From: an uncultured Bacilli bacterium
Lineage (GTDB): Bacteria; Bacillota_I; Bacilli_A; RF39; UBA660
NCBI GenBank assembly: GCA_934102055.1
Contig: CAKOSE010000015.1
Coordinates: forward strand, 1 to 24,162
Direction of reading: 5' to 3'
DNA length: 24,162 nt
Below, in pieces: positions 7,371 through 14,974 of this stretch. Below the pieces are notes generated by a model. The model ran no database searches and had not been told where the DNA came from. It was given only the letters and a program-made list of their open reading frames with translations. Position 1 is the first letter of the stretch; each line of letters starts with the position of its first letter. Made by a program: the position numbers and the translations under genes.

Positions 7371-9035
7371 ATGAAAAAGAAAATTATATCGTTAGTTTTA
7401 GTATGTGCATTACTTATTACTATTTTACCTAGTGGTGTTAGTGCTCTTAGTAAGGTTAATCCTTCAGAGAAGAAGGAGGTTTCTTTAAAGAAAGTTAATG
7501 ATAAGTCTTTAATTGTTAAAACTCCAACTGCTAAGCAAATTAGAAAGGCTGGTAGTGAACTTGATTTTTATAAACAAAGTCTTATTGAACAAGTTGAGGA
7601 GACTTATTCTCGATATGATTATGTAACTTATATTGATTCTGTTAGGAAGGATTTTGAGAAGGCACATCAAGAGGCTATTAATACACTTAATAATCTTAGT
7701 TCTTTAGATGATTTGTTTTATGATTATGAGGAAGGTACTATTTCTTTAGATGTTAATTTACCTTATACTACTATGTCTACTATTGGTGGTTGGGATTATG
7801 ATTATGTTACTACTGATAATTATTATTTGACTTTGAAAAAACATGGTCTTAAGGCTATAAATGATGCTTTTGATTGTTTTTATGAAGGGGATTTTAGTAC
7901 TTATTATAATACTATAATTAATTCTTATCGTAGTGAGTATTTAGGATATGTAAGTAGTGCTAATGATTATTATTCACTTGCTAAAGGTTTTGCTAATATT
8001 AGTTTAGTTGGAGATTATAATAATTTTACATATGTTGATATTTCTTTTGATATAGATAATTATAATGGTTCTTGTAAATATGATGCTTATGGTTATTTTC
8101 CTGATTTTGAATATGTAGAGTTTTTAAATAGTGTTGGTATTGTGTCTATTCCTTCTTATTCTCTTGGTCGTGTTATTTATTCTTTAGGAGAAGTTCAAGA
8201 TACCAAAAATGCTTTTAGTGCATATATTGATAATTATGTATATGAACAACTTAAAGCTAGTGGTTATAAGGTTACTGATGAGATTATAGATATGGCTGAT
8301 AAGACTCTTGATGATATTAATAATGGTTATAATCCTGATACTATGTATACTAAGTATATTGATTTGATTGAAAAATTTGAAGATATGACTGGTGTTACTT
8401 ATCAAAAACTTAGTTCTACTACTAGATTTAAACTTGCTGCTGGTATTGATAAGTTATCTAAGAAGTATTTGGATAAAAAGGTTTATTCTAATGCTGGTTA
8501 TAATACTAATTATAATCTATTAGATAATGCTAGTAGTGCTATTAATGTTGTGTATGAGGTAGAAATACCTAAAAATTTCTTGGTTAAGCTTGAAAAGCTT
8601 CTTAAGAAGACTCCAACTAGAGTTGTTGAACTTAGTAATGCCAAGAAGTCATATGCTAATAAGTTAAATACTTTTAAGAATAATAAAAAGTATAATCAAA
8701 AGAAAGTTGTTCCTATTGTTAATGAGGGAATTAGTAAAATAAATAAGGCTACTTCAGTTGATAGTGTTAAGAGTATATATAATACTTATTATAAGAGAGC
8801 TTTACTTACTATAAATAAATATAAGATAACTACTTCAAAGATTGGTAAAGGTGTTATTACCAAGAGTAAAACTGTTAATTATGGTTCTAATGTTGTTATT
8901 ACTATGACTCCTAGTAAGGGTTATAAACTTAGTAAGGTTTATGTAGATGGTAAACGTGTTAGTGTTAAGAGTAAGTATACATTTAAGAATGTTACTTTGA
9001 ATCATTCTATAAAGGCAGTTTTTGTTAAGAAGTAG
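7371..9035 (+). CDS. Secreted protein with C-terminal InlB-like B repeat
   Basis: A 554-residue exported protein. Residues 1-25 are a signal peptide (MKKKIISLVLV, cleavage near GVSA). The middle is Asp/Tyr/Asn-rich with predicted long helices (about 285-480) rich in Lys and Asn; I recognise no enzyme motif. Residues about 486-554 match the divergent InlB B-repeat/Flg_new_2 type: GKGVITKSKTV, YGSNVVITMTPSKGYKL, VDGKRV, YTFKNVT and a final hydrophobic strand. This module is common on bacterial surface and secreted proteins. The start follows the protease stop by 10 nt with SD AGGTGA, so both come from one message. It may be a substrate, partner or co-secreted adhesin of the protease; this is inference. 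Confidence 0.85.
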   Translation: MKKKIISLVLVCALLITILPSGVSALSKVNPSEKKEVSLKKVNDKSLIVKTPTAKQIRKAGSELDFYKQSLIEQVEETYSRYDYVTYIDSVRKDFEKAHQEAINTLNNLSSLDDLFYDYEEGTISLDVNLPYTTMSTIGGWDYDYVTTDNYYLTLKKHGLKAINDAFDCFYEGDFSTYYNTIINSYRSEYLGYVSSANDYYSLAKGFANISLVGDYNNFTYVDISFDIDNYNGSCKYDAYGYFPDFEYVEFLNSVGIVSIPSYSLGRVIYSLGEVQDTKNAFSAYIDNYVYEQLKASGYKVTDEIIDMADKTLDDINNGYNPDTMYTKYIDLIEKFEDMTGVTYQKLSSTTRFKLAAGIDKLSKKYLDKKVYSNAGYNTNYNLLDNASSAINVVYEVEIPKNFLVKLEKLLKKTPTRVVELSNAKKSYANKLNTFKNNKKYNQKKVVPIVNEGISKINKATSVDSVKSIYNTYYKRALLTINKYKITTSKIGKGVITKSKTVNYGSNVVITMTPSKGYKLSKVYVDGKRVSVKSKYTFKNVTLNHSIKAVFVKK

Positions 9036-9048
9036 TACTAGTTATTGG

Positions 9049-9077
9049 AAAAACATTCTATAGGGTGTTTTTCTTTT
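9049..9077 (+). terminator. Terminator of the protease operon
   Basis: A 10-bp stem with two G:U pairs (9049-9058 with 9063-9072) closes on a TATA loop and is followed by CTTTT. The stem itself ends in five T. Confidence 0.65.
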
Positions 9078-9090
9078 GCTTTCTAAACAT

Positions 9091-9117
9091 AAAAAAAATA
9101 CTTAAACCAAGTATTTT
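9091..9117 (-). terminator. Terminator of spoIVA, probably bidirectional
   Basis: A perfect 9-bp stem, AAAATACTT with AAGTATTTT, has a 5-nt loop. On the minus strand it is followed by a T tract (the A run at 9091-9094 on plus); it begins at the last base of the spoIVA stop codon. Confidence 0.8.
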
Positions 9118-10598
9118 TATATTACTATAGCTATTAGATTGTTTGATCCTTTGTTTACTACTTTGGACATTGTTGTTTGAAGTTTATACCTTACATTCTC
9201 AGGCATCATTGATATTTTCGATTGAATTCCTTCTTGAACTATCTTATCCAAACTTCTTCCAAATATCTCACTAGACCAAATACTATTAGGATCATCCTTG
9301 CTATCATCTATTAAATGATTTATCAATTCCTTACTTTGTGCCTCAGTTCCTATAATCGGTTCAAAACTAGATTCAACATCCACCCTTATCATATGAATAG
9401 AAGGAGCAGTAGCCTTAAGTTTTATTCCATATCTTGATCCCTGTTTAGTAACCTCAGGCTTATCTAACTTCATATCATTTAACGTTGGTATAGCGACCCC
9501 ATATCCAGTAGTTTTAACCATCTTTAAAGCATCATTTAATTGACAGAACAAAGCTTCCTGTTCCTTATATTCCTGAAACATAGAAAGAAGACTTGCCTTA
9601 TTTGTTATATCAATATCTATCATTTCATTAAGTATTTTCTCAAATAAATCTTCCGGAGCCTCTAAAGTTATTGTAATTGTCCCAGTCTTAGGATCCACCA
9701 AAGACATATAAGCATTCTTGATATACTCACAATCATTAAAATGAGTAATAATTCCATCAACATCTCTTAACTTATCAACAGGTTCAACACTTTCCTTTAT
9801 TTTATCAATGTAAGCCTTCTTTACATAATGATTAGGTTTTAAAATACCAATCCACTCAGGAATATCAATTTTTACCTCTAAAATAGGAAACTCATATAAA
9901 GCTTCTCTTAATATATTAGTTATTTCTATTTCATTCATATTAATAACATCCATAGGAAGAACTGGAACATTATACTTTTCCTTTAATTCCTGTGTCAAAC
10001 TCTCAGTTTCCTTAGCAGAAGGTTTTGTCGTATTAAGAACCATAATATAAGGCTTATGAATAGAATTTAATTCCTTTACAATCTTTTCCTCAGCTTCAAC
10101 ATAAGACTTCCTATCAAAATCACCAATAGATCCATCAGTAGTTACTATTATCCCTATGGTCGAATGATCCCTTATCACTTTCTCAGTACCTATTTCCGCA
10201 GCCTCTATAAAAGGAATCTCATCCTTATACCAAGGAGTTTTCACCATTCTTGGACCATTCTCATCCTCATATCCCTTAGCATCTTCAATAACATATCCAA
10301 CACAATCCACAAGTCTCATATTACAAGTCATATCATCTATTTTAATTTTAGCTATATTATTTGGTACAAATTTAGGTTCAATAGTCATAATAGTTTTTCC
10401 ACCACTTGATTGAGGAATCTCATCTAAAGTCCTTTTTCTTTCATATTCATCTTCTATATTAGGAACAATTAACTCTTCTACAACTTTTTTTATAAATGTC
10501 GATTTACCAGTCCTTACCGCTCCAACAACCCCTAAATATATGTCTCCACCAGTACGATAAGCAATATTTTTTATAATTTCTTGTTTATCCACACACAT
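9117..10598 (-). CDS. spoIVA: Stage IV sporulation protein A, coat basement ATPase
   Basis: A 493-residue protein, the same size as Bacillus subtilis SpoIVA. It is made in the mother cell, binds the forespore outer membrane with SpoVM and uses ATP hydrolysis to polymerise into the base layer of the spore coat. It carries RTGGDIYLGVVGAVRTGKST (Walker A within residues 26-34), EPKFVPN, DCVGY with Asp98 (Walker B region), KGYEDENGPRM and the conserved tail around IFGRSL, MPENVRYKL and LIAIVI. The ATG at 10598 is preferred over the GTG at 10601 because its N-terminus lines up with known SpoIVA. It is divergent from ftsA and convergent with the secreted-protein operon. It is good evidence for sporulation capacity, past or present. 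Confidence 0.97.
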   Translation of the reverse strand: MCVDKQEIIKNIAYRTGGDIYLGVVGAVRTGKSTFIKKVVEELIVPNIEDEYERKRTLDEIPQSSGGKTIMTIEPKFVPNNIAKIKIDDMTCNMRLVDCVGYVIEDAKGYEDENGPRMVKTPWYKDEIPFIEAAEIGTEKVIRDHSTIGIIVTTDGSIGDFDRKSYVEAEEKIVKELNSIHKPYIMVLNTTKPSAKETESLTQELKEKYNVPVLPMDVINMNEIEITNILREALYEFPILEVKIDIPEWIGILKPNHYVKKAYIDKIKESVEPVDKLRDVDGIITHFNDCEYIKNAYMSLVDPKTGTITITLEAPEDLFEKILNEMIDIDITNKASLLSMFQEYKEQEALFCQLNDALKMVKTTGYGVAIPTLNDMKLDKPEVTKQGSRYGIKLKATAPSIHMIRVDVESSFEPIIGTEAQSKELINHLIDDSKDDPNSIWSSEIFGRSLDKIVQEGIQSKISMMPENVRYKLQTTMSKVVNKGSNNLIAIVI

Positions 10599-10614
10599 CA
10601 CTCTCTTTCAATTA

Positions 10615-10622
10615 ATAGTATG
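10615..10622 (-). promoter_or_regulatory. Possible sigma-E -10 element for spoIVA
   Basis: On the minus strand CATACTAT matches the sigma-E -10 consensus (CATACAxT) at 7 of 8 positions and ends 16 nt before the ATG. The region 14 nt further upstream is only A/T-rich and is a poor -35, so the call is tentative. Regulation by sigma-E would fit the known timing of spoIVA. Confidence 0.35.
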
Positions 10623-10710
10623 ATAAAGTTTTTATTTTATTATTGTTTTTAATTATTTATCCTTTTTTTCTTATTTTATAAGGTATTTTTCGTTTTTTTA
10701 AAAGTTATTG

Positions 10711-10739
10711 TTGTCAAGATTGATTTCTTATTGTATAAT
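10711..10739 (+). promoter_or_regulatory. Sigma-A promoter of ftsA-ftsZ
   Basis: TTGTCA, a 17-nt spacer and TATAAT, 26 nt before the ATG at 10766. It lies in the divergent intergenic region shared with spoIVA. Confidence 0.8.
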
Positions 10740-10765
10740 TTTATTATGATATAAGAGGGATGATT

Positions 10766-12001
10766 ATGAGGAAGATATACACAAGTATTGATATTGGAAC
10801 TGATGAAGTAAAAGCAATTACTGTTGAAGAACACCATGATAAGTTAAATGTTCTAGCTACTGCTAGTGTTAAATCCAAGGGCGTTAAGAAAGGTCTTATT
10901 ACTGATGCTGGTGCTATAACTAGTTCTGTTAAGAAAGCTCTTAAAACTCTTGAAAATAAACTTGGCACTAAAGTAGAACAAATACTTGCAGTTGTTCCTT
11001 CCAATAACAGAGAAATTAATATTGCAACTGGAGAAGTTAGTATTAATACTGGTGATGCTCTTATAGATGGGGAAACGGTATTTAATTGCCTTCAAAAATC
11101 TCTTAAAAGGCATGTTGCTAAAGATTATGAAGTTGTTAGCGTTATGCCTATTGAGTATAAGATTGATGGTTCAAAAAAAGTTAAAAATCCACTAGGACTA
11201 GAAGGAAGTAAACTAGAAGTAAAATCAGTTGTAGTATCGGTTCCTAAAAAAAATGTTTATTCTGTAATAGGAATCTTTGAAAACATTGGGGTAGAGGTTG
11301 TTGATATTACTATATCATCTATTGCTAATTATTATGCTGCCTGTGATACTGAACTTAATAAGAATGTAGTTTCTTTAATAGATATTGGTAAAGAAAAAAG
11401 TGTTGTTTCTGTATTTAATAAAGGAATTCTTGTTAAAGAACAAATATCTTCAATTGGCGGAGATGATATTGATGAAGTTATAAGATTTAACTTCAAAACT
11501 GATGAAAATGATTCAAAAAGAATAAAAGAAGAATACGGAGTTGCAAGTAGAAAATATGCTGATTCTGATGATAGTTATAAGGTGATTAACAGACTTAATC
11601 AAAACATTATTATCGATCAGTACATGCTTGCAGAGATGATTGAATATAAGCTTGTAGAATTACTTAAAAATCTTAAAAATGATATAAATGGCTTAACAAA
11701 TAGGGAAATTAGTAATATAATAGTTACAGGAGCGACAACGTCAATGTTAGGCTTTGATGCTTTGCTTCAAGACACTTATGGTAGAAAAAGTCAAATGCTG
11801 AATATTAACATTATTGGAATTAGAAATAGTAAATATTCAGTAAGTTATGGTGCCATAAGATATTTTATTGAGAAACTAAAGTTAAGAAATACAGATTATA
11901 CAATGTTTATAGATGAAAAGGTTGAAGAGATGCTAAGAGCTAGAAGAAAAATGGGGACAGGCAGTGCACTAGGAAAAATATTTGGAAAAATATTTGAATA
12001 A
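10766..12001 (+). CDS. ftsA: Cell division protein FtsA
   Basis: A 411-residue actin-like ATPase that anchors FtsZ filaments to the membrane and recruits the divisome. Motifs seen are phosphate 1 SIDIGTDEVKAI at the N-terminus, the 1C/SHS2 region (about 80-170), phosphate 2 SLIDIGKEKSVVSV, SSIGGDDI, adenosine motif IIVTGATTSMLGF, and a C-terminal amphipathic helix (SALGKIFGKIFE) that serves as membrane-targeting sequence. The ATG at 10766 is preferred to the one at 10760, which abuts the AGAGGG Shine-Dalgarno. ftsZ follows 12 nt later. Neither divIB nor other dcw genes lie upstream; spoIVA is there instead. Confidence 0.96.
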   Translation: MRKIYTSIDIGTDEVKAITVEEHHDKLNVLATASVKSKGVKKGLITDAGAITSSVKKALKTLENKLGTKVEQILAVVPSNNREINIATGEVSINTGDALIDGETVFNCLQKSLKRHVAKDYEVVSVMPIEYKIDGSKKVKNPLGLEGSKLEVKSVVVSVPKKNVYSVIGIFENIGVEVVDITISSIANYYAACDTELNKNVVSLIDIGKEKSVVSVFNKGILVKEQISSIGGDDIDEVIRFNFKTDENDSKRIKEEYGVASRKYADSDDSYKVINRLNQNIIIDQYMLAEMIEYKLVELLKNLKNDINGLTNREISNIIVTGATTSMLGFDALLQDTYGRKSQMLNINIIGIRNSKYSVSYGAIRYFIEKLKLRNTDYTMFIDEKVEEMLRARRKMGTGSALGKIFGKIFE

Positions 12002-12013
12002 GGAGATGAAGTT

Positions 12014-13096
12014 ATGTTTGATTTAGCAATGACGGACCAACTTGCAAAAATAAAGGTTATTGGAGTTGGTGGAGGAGGAAATAATGCCATTAACAGAATG
12101 ATTGATGCTGGAGTAAGGGGTGTTGACTTTATTGCAGTTAATACTGATGCTCAAGCACTTAATGTTTCTAAAGCAGAAAATAAAATTCAACTTGGAACTC
12201 TTGGTGCCGGAGGAAGGCCTGAAGTTGGAAAAGAAGCTGCTATTAAAGCAAAAAAAGATCTTGAAGAAGCCCTAAAAGGTGCAGATATGGTCTTTATCAC
12301 TTGTGGAATGGGAGGAGGTACCGGAACAGGAGCTGCCCCAGTAATCGCTGAAATTGCACAAGGTTTAGGAGCTTTAACTGTAGCAATAGTAACTAGACCA
12401 TTCTCTTTCGAAGGAAAAAGAAGAATGGACAACGCATTATCAGGGATTGAAGAACTTAAACAACATGTTGATACTTTAATTGTTATACCTAATGATAGAT
12501 TAAGAGAAATAATCGACAAATCTACTTCTATGTTAGACGCATTTAAAGAAGTAGATAATGTCCTTTTAAGAGGTGTACAATCAATATCTGATCTTATCGC
12601 AGTAGTAGGTCTTGTAAACCTAGACTTCGCTGACGTAAGAGCAGTAATGGAAAAATCAGGAAATGCCATTATCGGTATTGGTATTGGAATGGGAGAAGAT
12701 AGAGCCATTGAAGCCGCTAAACAAGCAGTTTCATCTCCACTTCTTGAAACATCTATTCACGGTGCAACTGATGCTATTATTAATATTACTGGTGGATCTA
12801 ACTTAACACTATTTGAAGCAGAACAAGCCGCAGAAGTAGTAAGAGCAGCAGCAAATACCGATATCAATACAATATTCGGTTCAGTTATCAACGAAAACCT
12901 TACAGATGAAGTTATAGTAACAGTAATAGCTACAGGTTTTGATAAAAAAGGTAAAGCAAAAAAACCACTTTACAATCAAGTTGGAACTAGAGCAGAAAGA
13001 AACTACATTGACGATGAAGATGATGACGACGTAAGTGGAGGAGGATTCGATCCACAAGAAATAGAAATCCCTACATTTATGCATCGTAATTTCTAG
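12014..13096 (+). CDS. ftsZ: Cell division GTPase FtsZ
   Basis: A 360-residue tubulin-like GTPase that forms the Z ring. Motifs: GVGGGGNNAINRM (17-29), nucleotide loop GGGTGTG (100-106), TRPFSFEGKRR, and T7 loop NLDFADV (202-208) whose Asp204/Asp207 drive hydrolysis across the filament interface. The acidic linker is very short and ends in the conserved tail peptide EIEIPTFMHRNF (about 349-360), which binds FtsA and other partners; the usual final Arg-Arg is His-Arg here. TAAGGAG precedes the ATG and overlaps the end of ftsA. It ends at a strong terminator, so ftsAZ is a two-gene unit. Confidence 0.98.
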   Translation: MFDLAMTDQLAKIKVIGVGGGGNNAINRMIDAGVRGVDFIAVNTDAQALNVSKAENKIQLGTLGAGGRPEVGKEAAIKAKKDLEEALKGADMVFITCGMGGGTGTGAAPVIAEIAQGLGALTVAIVTRPFSFEGKRRMDNALSGIEELKQHVDTLIVIPNDRLREIIDKSTSMLDAFKEVDNVLLRGVQSISDLIAVVGLVNLDFADVRAVMEKSGNAIIGIGIGMGEDRAIEAAKQAVSSPLLETSIHGATDAIINITGGSNLTLFEAEQAAEVVRAAANTDINTIFGSVINENLTDEVIVTVIATGFDKKGKAKKPLYNQVGTRAERNYIDDEDDDDVSGGGFDPQEIEIPTFMHRNF

Positions 13097-13099
13097 AAT

Positions 13100-13127
13100 A
13101 GTTAGTACTTTGTTACTAGCTTTTTTT
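13100..13127 (+). terminator. Intrinsic terminator of ftsAZ
   Basis: An 8-bp stem (AGTTAGTA with TACTAGCT, one G:U) with a 6-nt loop is followed by six T. Confidence 0.85.
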
Positions 13128-13335
13128 GATGAAATAATTAAACTTATGTCTTAACAAAAGTTACCCTGCTAACCAGAACAACTTTATATTTCGTACAAAA
13201 CATAATTTTAGTAACAAAAAATACATAAAACATGTTAAAAAAATTCAACATATTTATTTATATACCAATGAAAATGAATACTAATAAAATAATTTGTAAA
13301 CATATTATATTATAGATACAATATAAGACAGAAAT

Positions 13336-13364
13336 TTGCTTTTTGACTTATTATATGATATAAT
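13336..13364 (+). promoter_or_regulatory. Promoter of the HD-domain gene
   Basis: TTGCTT, a 17-nt spacer and TATAAT, with the extended TGA before the -10. It ends 16 nt before the ATG at 13381. The TTG that could be read as an upstream start codon is in fact this -35 element. Confidence 0.75.
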
Positions 13365-13380
13365 TTTGTGTGGTGAGAGG

Positions 13381-13875
13381 ATGAAAGAAGACAATACAGA
13401 ATATATACAGATAGTTGAAAAACTACTTTCTAATAGAAAATTTAATAAACTAAAAGAAGAAACTCATCATCATAATAGTAATAGATTCAACCATAGCCTT
13501 GATGTTTCTTATAAAACATATAAAATCTGTAAAAAACTAGGCCTTGATTATGAAAGTGCCGCTAGAGCAGCATTATTACATGATTTTTTCTTTGATGATG
13601 AATTTAATAACAAAAGAGAAAGAATGCTTAAGCACCCTTATATAGCCCTTGCAAATGCTGAAAAAATTACAAAACTTTCTTCAAAAGAAAAAAACATAAT
13701 TGCATCACATATGTATCCTGTCGGAGGAAAAGTTCCTAGATATGCCGAAAGCATCATAGTAGATCTTGTAGATGATTATGTTTCTGTTAAAGAAAAATTT
13801 GGCGGAGATCTAAAAAGCTTTAAAGCAGCATTCAATTTCTTATTTATTTTATTTATAAGTGTTTTCATGAAATAA
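13381..13875 (+). CDS. HD-domain phosphohydrolase
   Basis: A 164-residue metal-dependent phosphohydrolase of the HD superfamily. The metal-binding pattern is visible: His38 (RFNHSLDVS), His67-Asp68 (ALLHDFFFD), His85, His110 (ASHMYP) and Asp131-Asp132 (DLVDDYVS). Relatives hydrolyse nucleotides or phosphate esters; the substrate cannot be read from sequence. The C-terminus is odd: after SFKAAF it runs FLFILFISVFMK, a short hydrophobic tail that could tether the enzyme to the membrane or be a by-product of a 3' hairpin overlapping the stop. The ATG at 13381 fits the promoter and GGTGA Shine-Dalgarno. tRNA-Arg begins 10 nt after the stop and may share its transcript. Confidence 0.85.
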   Translation: MKEDNTEYIQIVEKLLSNRKFNKLKEETHHHNSNRFNHSLDVSYKTYKICKKLGLDYESAARAALLHDFFFDDEFNNKRERMLKHPYIALANAEKITKLSSKEKNIIASHMYPVGGKVPRYAESIIVDLVDDYVSVKEKFGGDLKSFKAAFNFLFILFISVFMK

Positions 13876-13882
13876 AACACTT
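13857..13882 (+). other. Hairpin across the stop codon, no T tract
   Basis: A perfect 9-bp stem, AAGTGTTTT with AAAACACTT, encloses the end of the HD gene and its stop. It is followed by CATG rather than T, three bases before tRNA-Arg. It could protect the mRNA 3' end or guide tRNA 5' processing instead of ending transcription. Confidence 0.55.
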
Positions 13883-13885
13883 CAT

Positions 13886-13962
13886 GTCCTCGTAGCTCAG
13901 TTGGATAGAGCAATTGCCTCCTAAGCAATAGGTCGAAGGTTCAAATCCTTTCGAGGACGCCA
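13886..13962 (+). tRNA. tRNA-Arg, anticodon CCT
   Basis: A full cloverleaf can be drawn: acceptor GTCCTCG/CGAGGAC, D arm GCTC-AGTTGGATA-GAGC, anticodon stem ATTGC/GCAAT with loop CTCCTAA (anticodon 13920-13922, CCT), variable loop AGGTC, T arm GAAGG-TTCAAAT-CCTTT, discriminator G and an encoded CCA at 13960-13962. It reads AGG codons. It lies directly after the HD gene with no promoter of its own visible. Confidence 0.95.
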
Positions 13963-13973
13963 TATTTGTAAAC

Positions 13974-13996
13974 AAGACTTCTATAGTCTTTTTTTT
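13974..13996 (+). terminator. Terminator after tRNA-Arg
   Basis: A 6-bp stem AAGACT/AGTCTT with a 5-nt loop is followed by six T, 11 nt after the tRNA CCA end. Confidence 0.75.
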
Positions 13997-14009
13997 GTCG
14001 TCTTTTCTG

Positions 14010-14018
14010 TGATATAAT
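14010..14018 (+). promoter_or_regulatory. Extended -10 promoter for the DUF362 gene
   Basis: TGATATAAT lies 30 nt before the ATG at 14049. The place for a -35 is only the T tract of the preceding terminator. AAAGGAG precedes the ATG. Confidence 0.55.
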
Positions 14019-14048
14019 TAATAAAAAGATATATGAAAGGAGATTTAT

Positions 14049-14933
14049 ATGGAAAAATCTAAAGTGTATTTTACAAAAAACATCACCCCAAGTAGTTTAG
14101 TTAAAATGTTTAATGTTTTAAAAAAAGATTTACCAGGTAAAGTTGGAGTAAAAATATCAACAGGAGAAATAGGTAACAGTAATTACCTAAGTCCAAGTCT
14201 AATAAAAGACTTAGTATCTTTGGTCTCAGGAACCTTAGTAGAATGTAATACTGCATATGCTGGTCATAGAAACTCTACTTCTGCTCATCTTGAAACCATA
14301 AAAGAACATGGATTCTTAGAAGTCTCAGAAGTTGACATTATGGATAGTGAGGGAGAATTTGCTATTCCTGTTAATAATGGTTTCCATTTAGATAAAAATT
14401 ATGTTGGAAATCACTTGAAAAACTATGACTCTCTTATTATGCTTTCTCACTTCAAAGGCCATCCTATGGGAGGTTTCGGCGGAGCACTTAAAAACATGTC
14501 AATCGGAGTAGCATCATCCTCTGGAAAAGCCTATATCCATACTGGAGGTAAAAGCAAAGACACCTCTACCTTATGGCAAAATATTTGTTCACAAAACACT
14601 TTTCTTGAATCTATGGCAGATGCTGATAAAAGTGTAGTAGAGTATATGAAAGGAAACATAGTCTACATAAATGTTATCAATAATTTATCAGTAGATTGTG
14701 ATTGTGTATCAAGCCCAGAAAAGATATGCATGTCAGATATAGGAATTGTATCCTCCCTTGATCCAGTTGCAATTGATAAAGCCTGTACAGATTTAATATA
14801 TAATTCAAAAGATCCAGGAAGTTCTCATATGATCGAAAGAATAGAAAGACAAAATGGACTTCATATCCTAGAAGCCGCAGAAAGTCTTGGAATAGGTTCT
14901 CGATCTTATGAACTAATCGAAATTGATAATTAA
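14049..14933 (+). CDS. DUF362-family protein without ferredoxin insert
   Basis: A 294-residue DUF362 protein. Landmarks are GVKISTGEIGNSNYL near the start, ECNTAYAGHRNST, the conserved LSHFKGHPMGGFGGALKNMS stretch (about 133-152), Cys217-Asp-Cys219, and SDIGIVSSLDPVAIDKACTDLIY. Many family members carry a 4Fe-4S ferredoxin domain (CxxCxxC) in the middle; none is present here. Several Cys and His (HFKGH, CDC, Cys227) could hold a metal. There is no signal peptide, so it is cytosolic. The biochemical role of the family is not established. It sits alone between the tRNA terminator and the promoter of the next operon. Confidence 0.88.
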   Translation: MEKSKVYFTKNITPSSLVKMFNVLKKDLPGKVGVKISTGEIGNSNYLSPSLIKDLVSLVSGTLVECNTAYAGHRNSTSAHLETIKEHGFLEVSEVDIMDSEGEFAIPVNNGFHLDKNYVGNHLKNYDSLIMLSHFKGHPMGGFGGALKNMSIGVASSSGKAYIHTGGKSKDTSTLWQNICSQNTFLESMADADKSVVEYMKGNIVYINVINNLSVDCDCVSSPEKICMSDIGIVSSLDPVAIDKACTDLIYNSKDPGSSHMIERIERQNGLHILEAAESLGIGSRSYELIEIDN

Positions 14934-14951
14934 CTTTTTTTATGATAAAAT
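14923..14951 (+). promoter_or_regulatory. Promoter of the envelope operon
   Basis: TTGATA, a 17-nt spacer and TAAAAT, with TGA before the -10. The -35 lies inside the last codons of the DUF362 gene; the ATG at 14975 is 23 nt downstream of the -10. Confidence 0.65.
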
Positions 14952-14974
14952 AAATAAGAAAAGAGGTGTATAAG

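Noticed and set aside
12187..12708. Long minus-strand ORF opposite ftsZ
   Set aside because: It lies wholly antisense to a highly conserved gene, with low-complexity Ile/Ser/Pro protein sequence and no ribosome site.
13128..13335. AT-rich gap after ftsZ as a hidden gene or RNA
   Set aside because: Frames are short and broken, no strong fold is seen, and only the downstream promoter is convincing; ATGTT/AACAT near 13232-13252 is a weak hairpin.
13336..13380. TTG start for the HD gene
   Set aside because: The TTG is the -35 box of a well-spaced promoter; the ATG at 13381 follows a Shine-Dalgarno.
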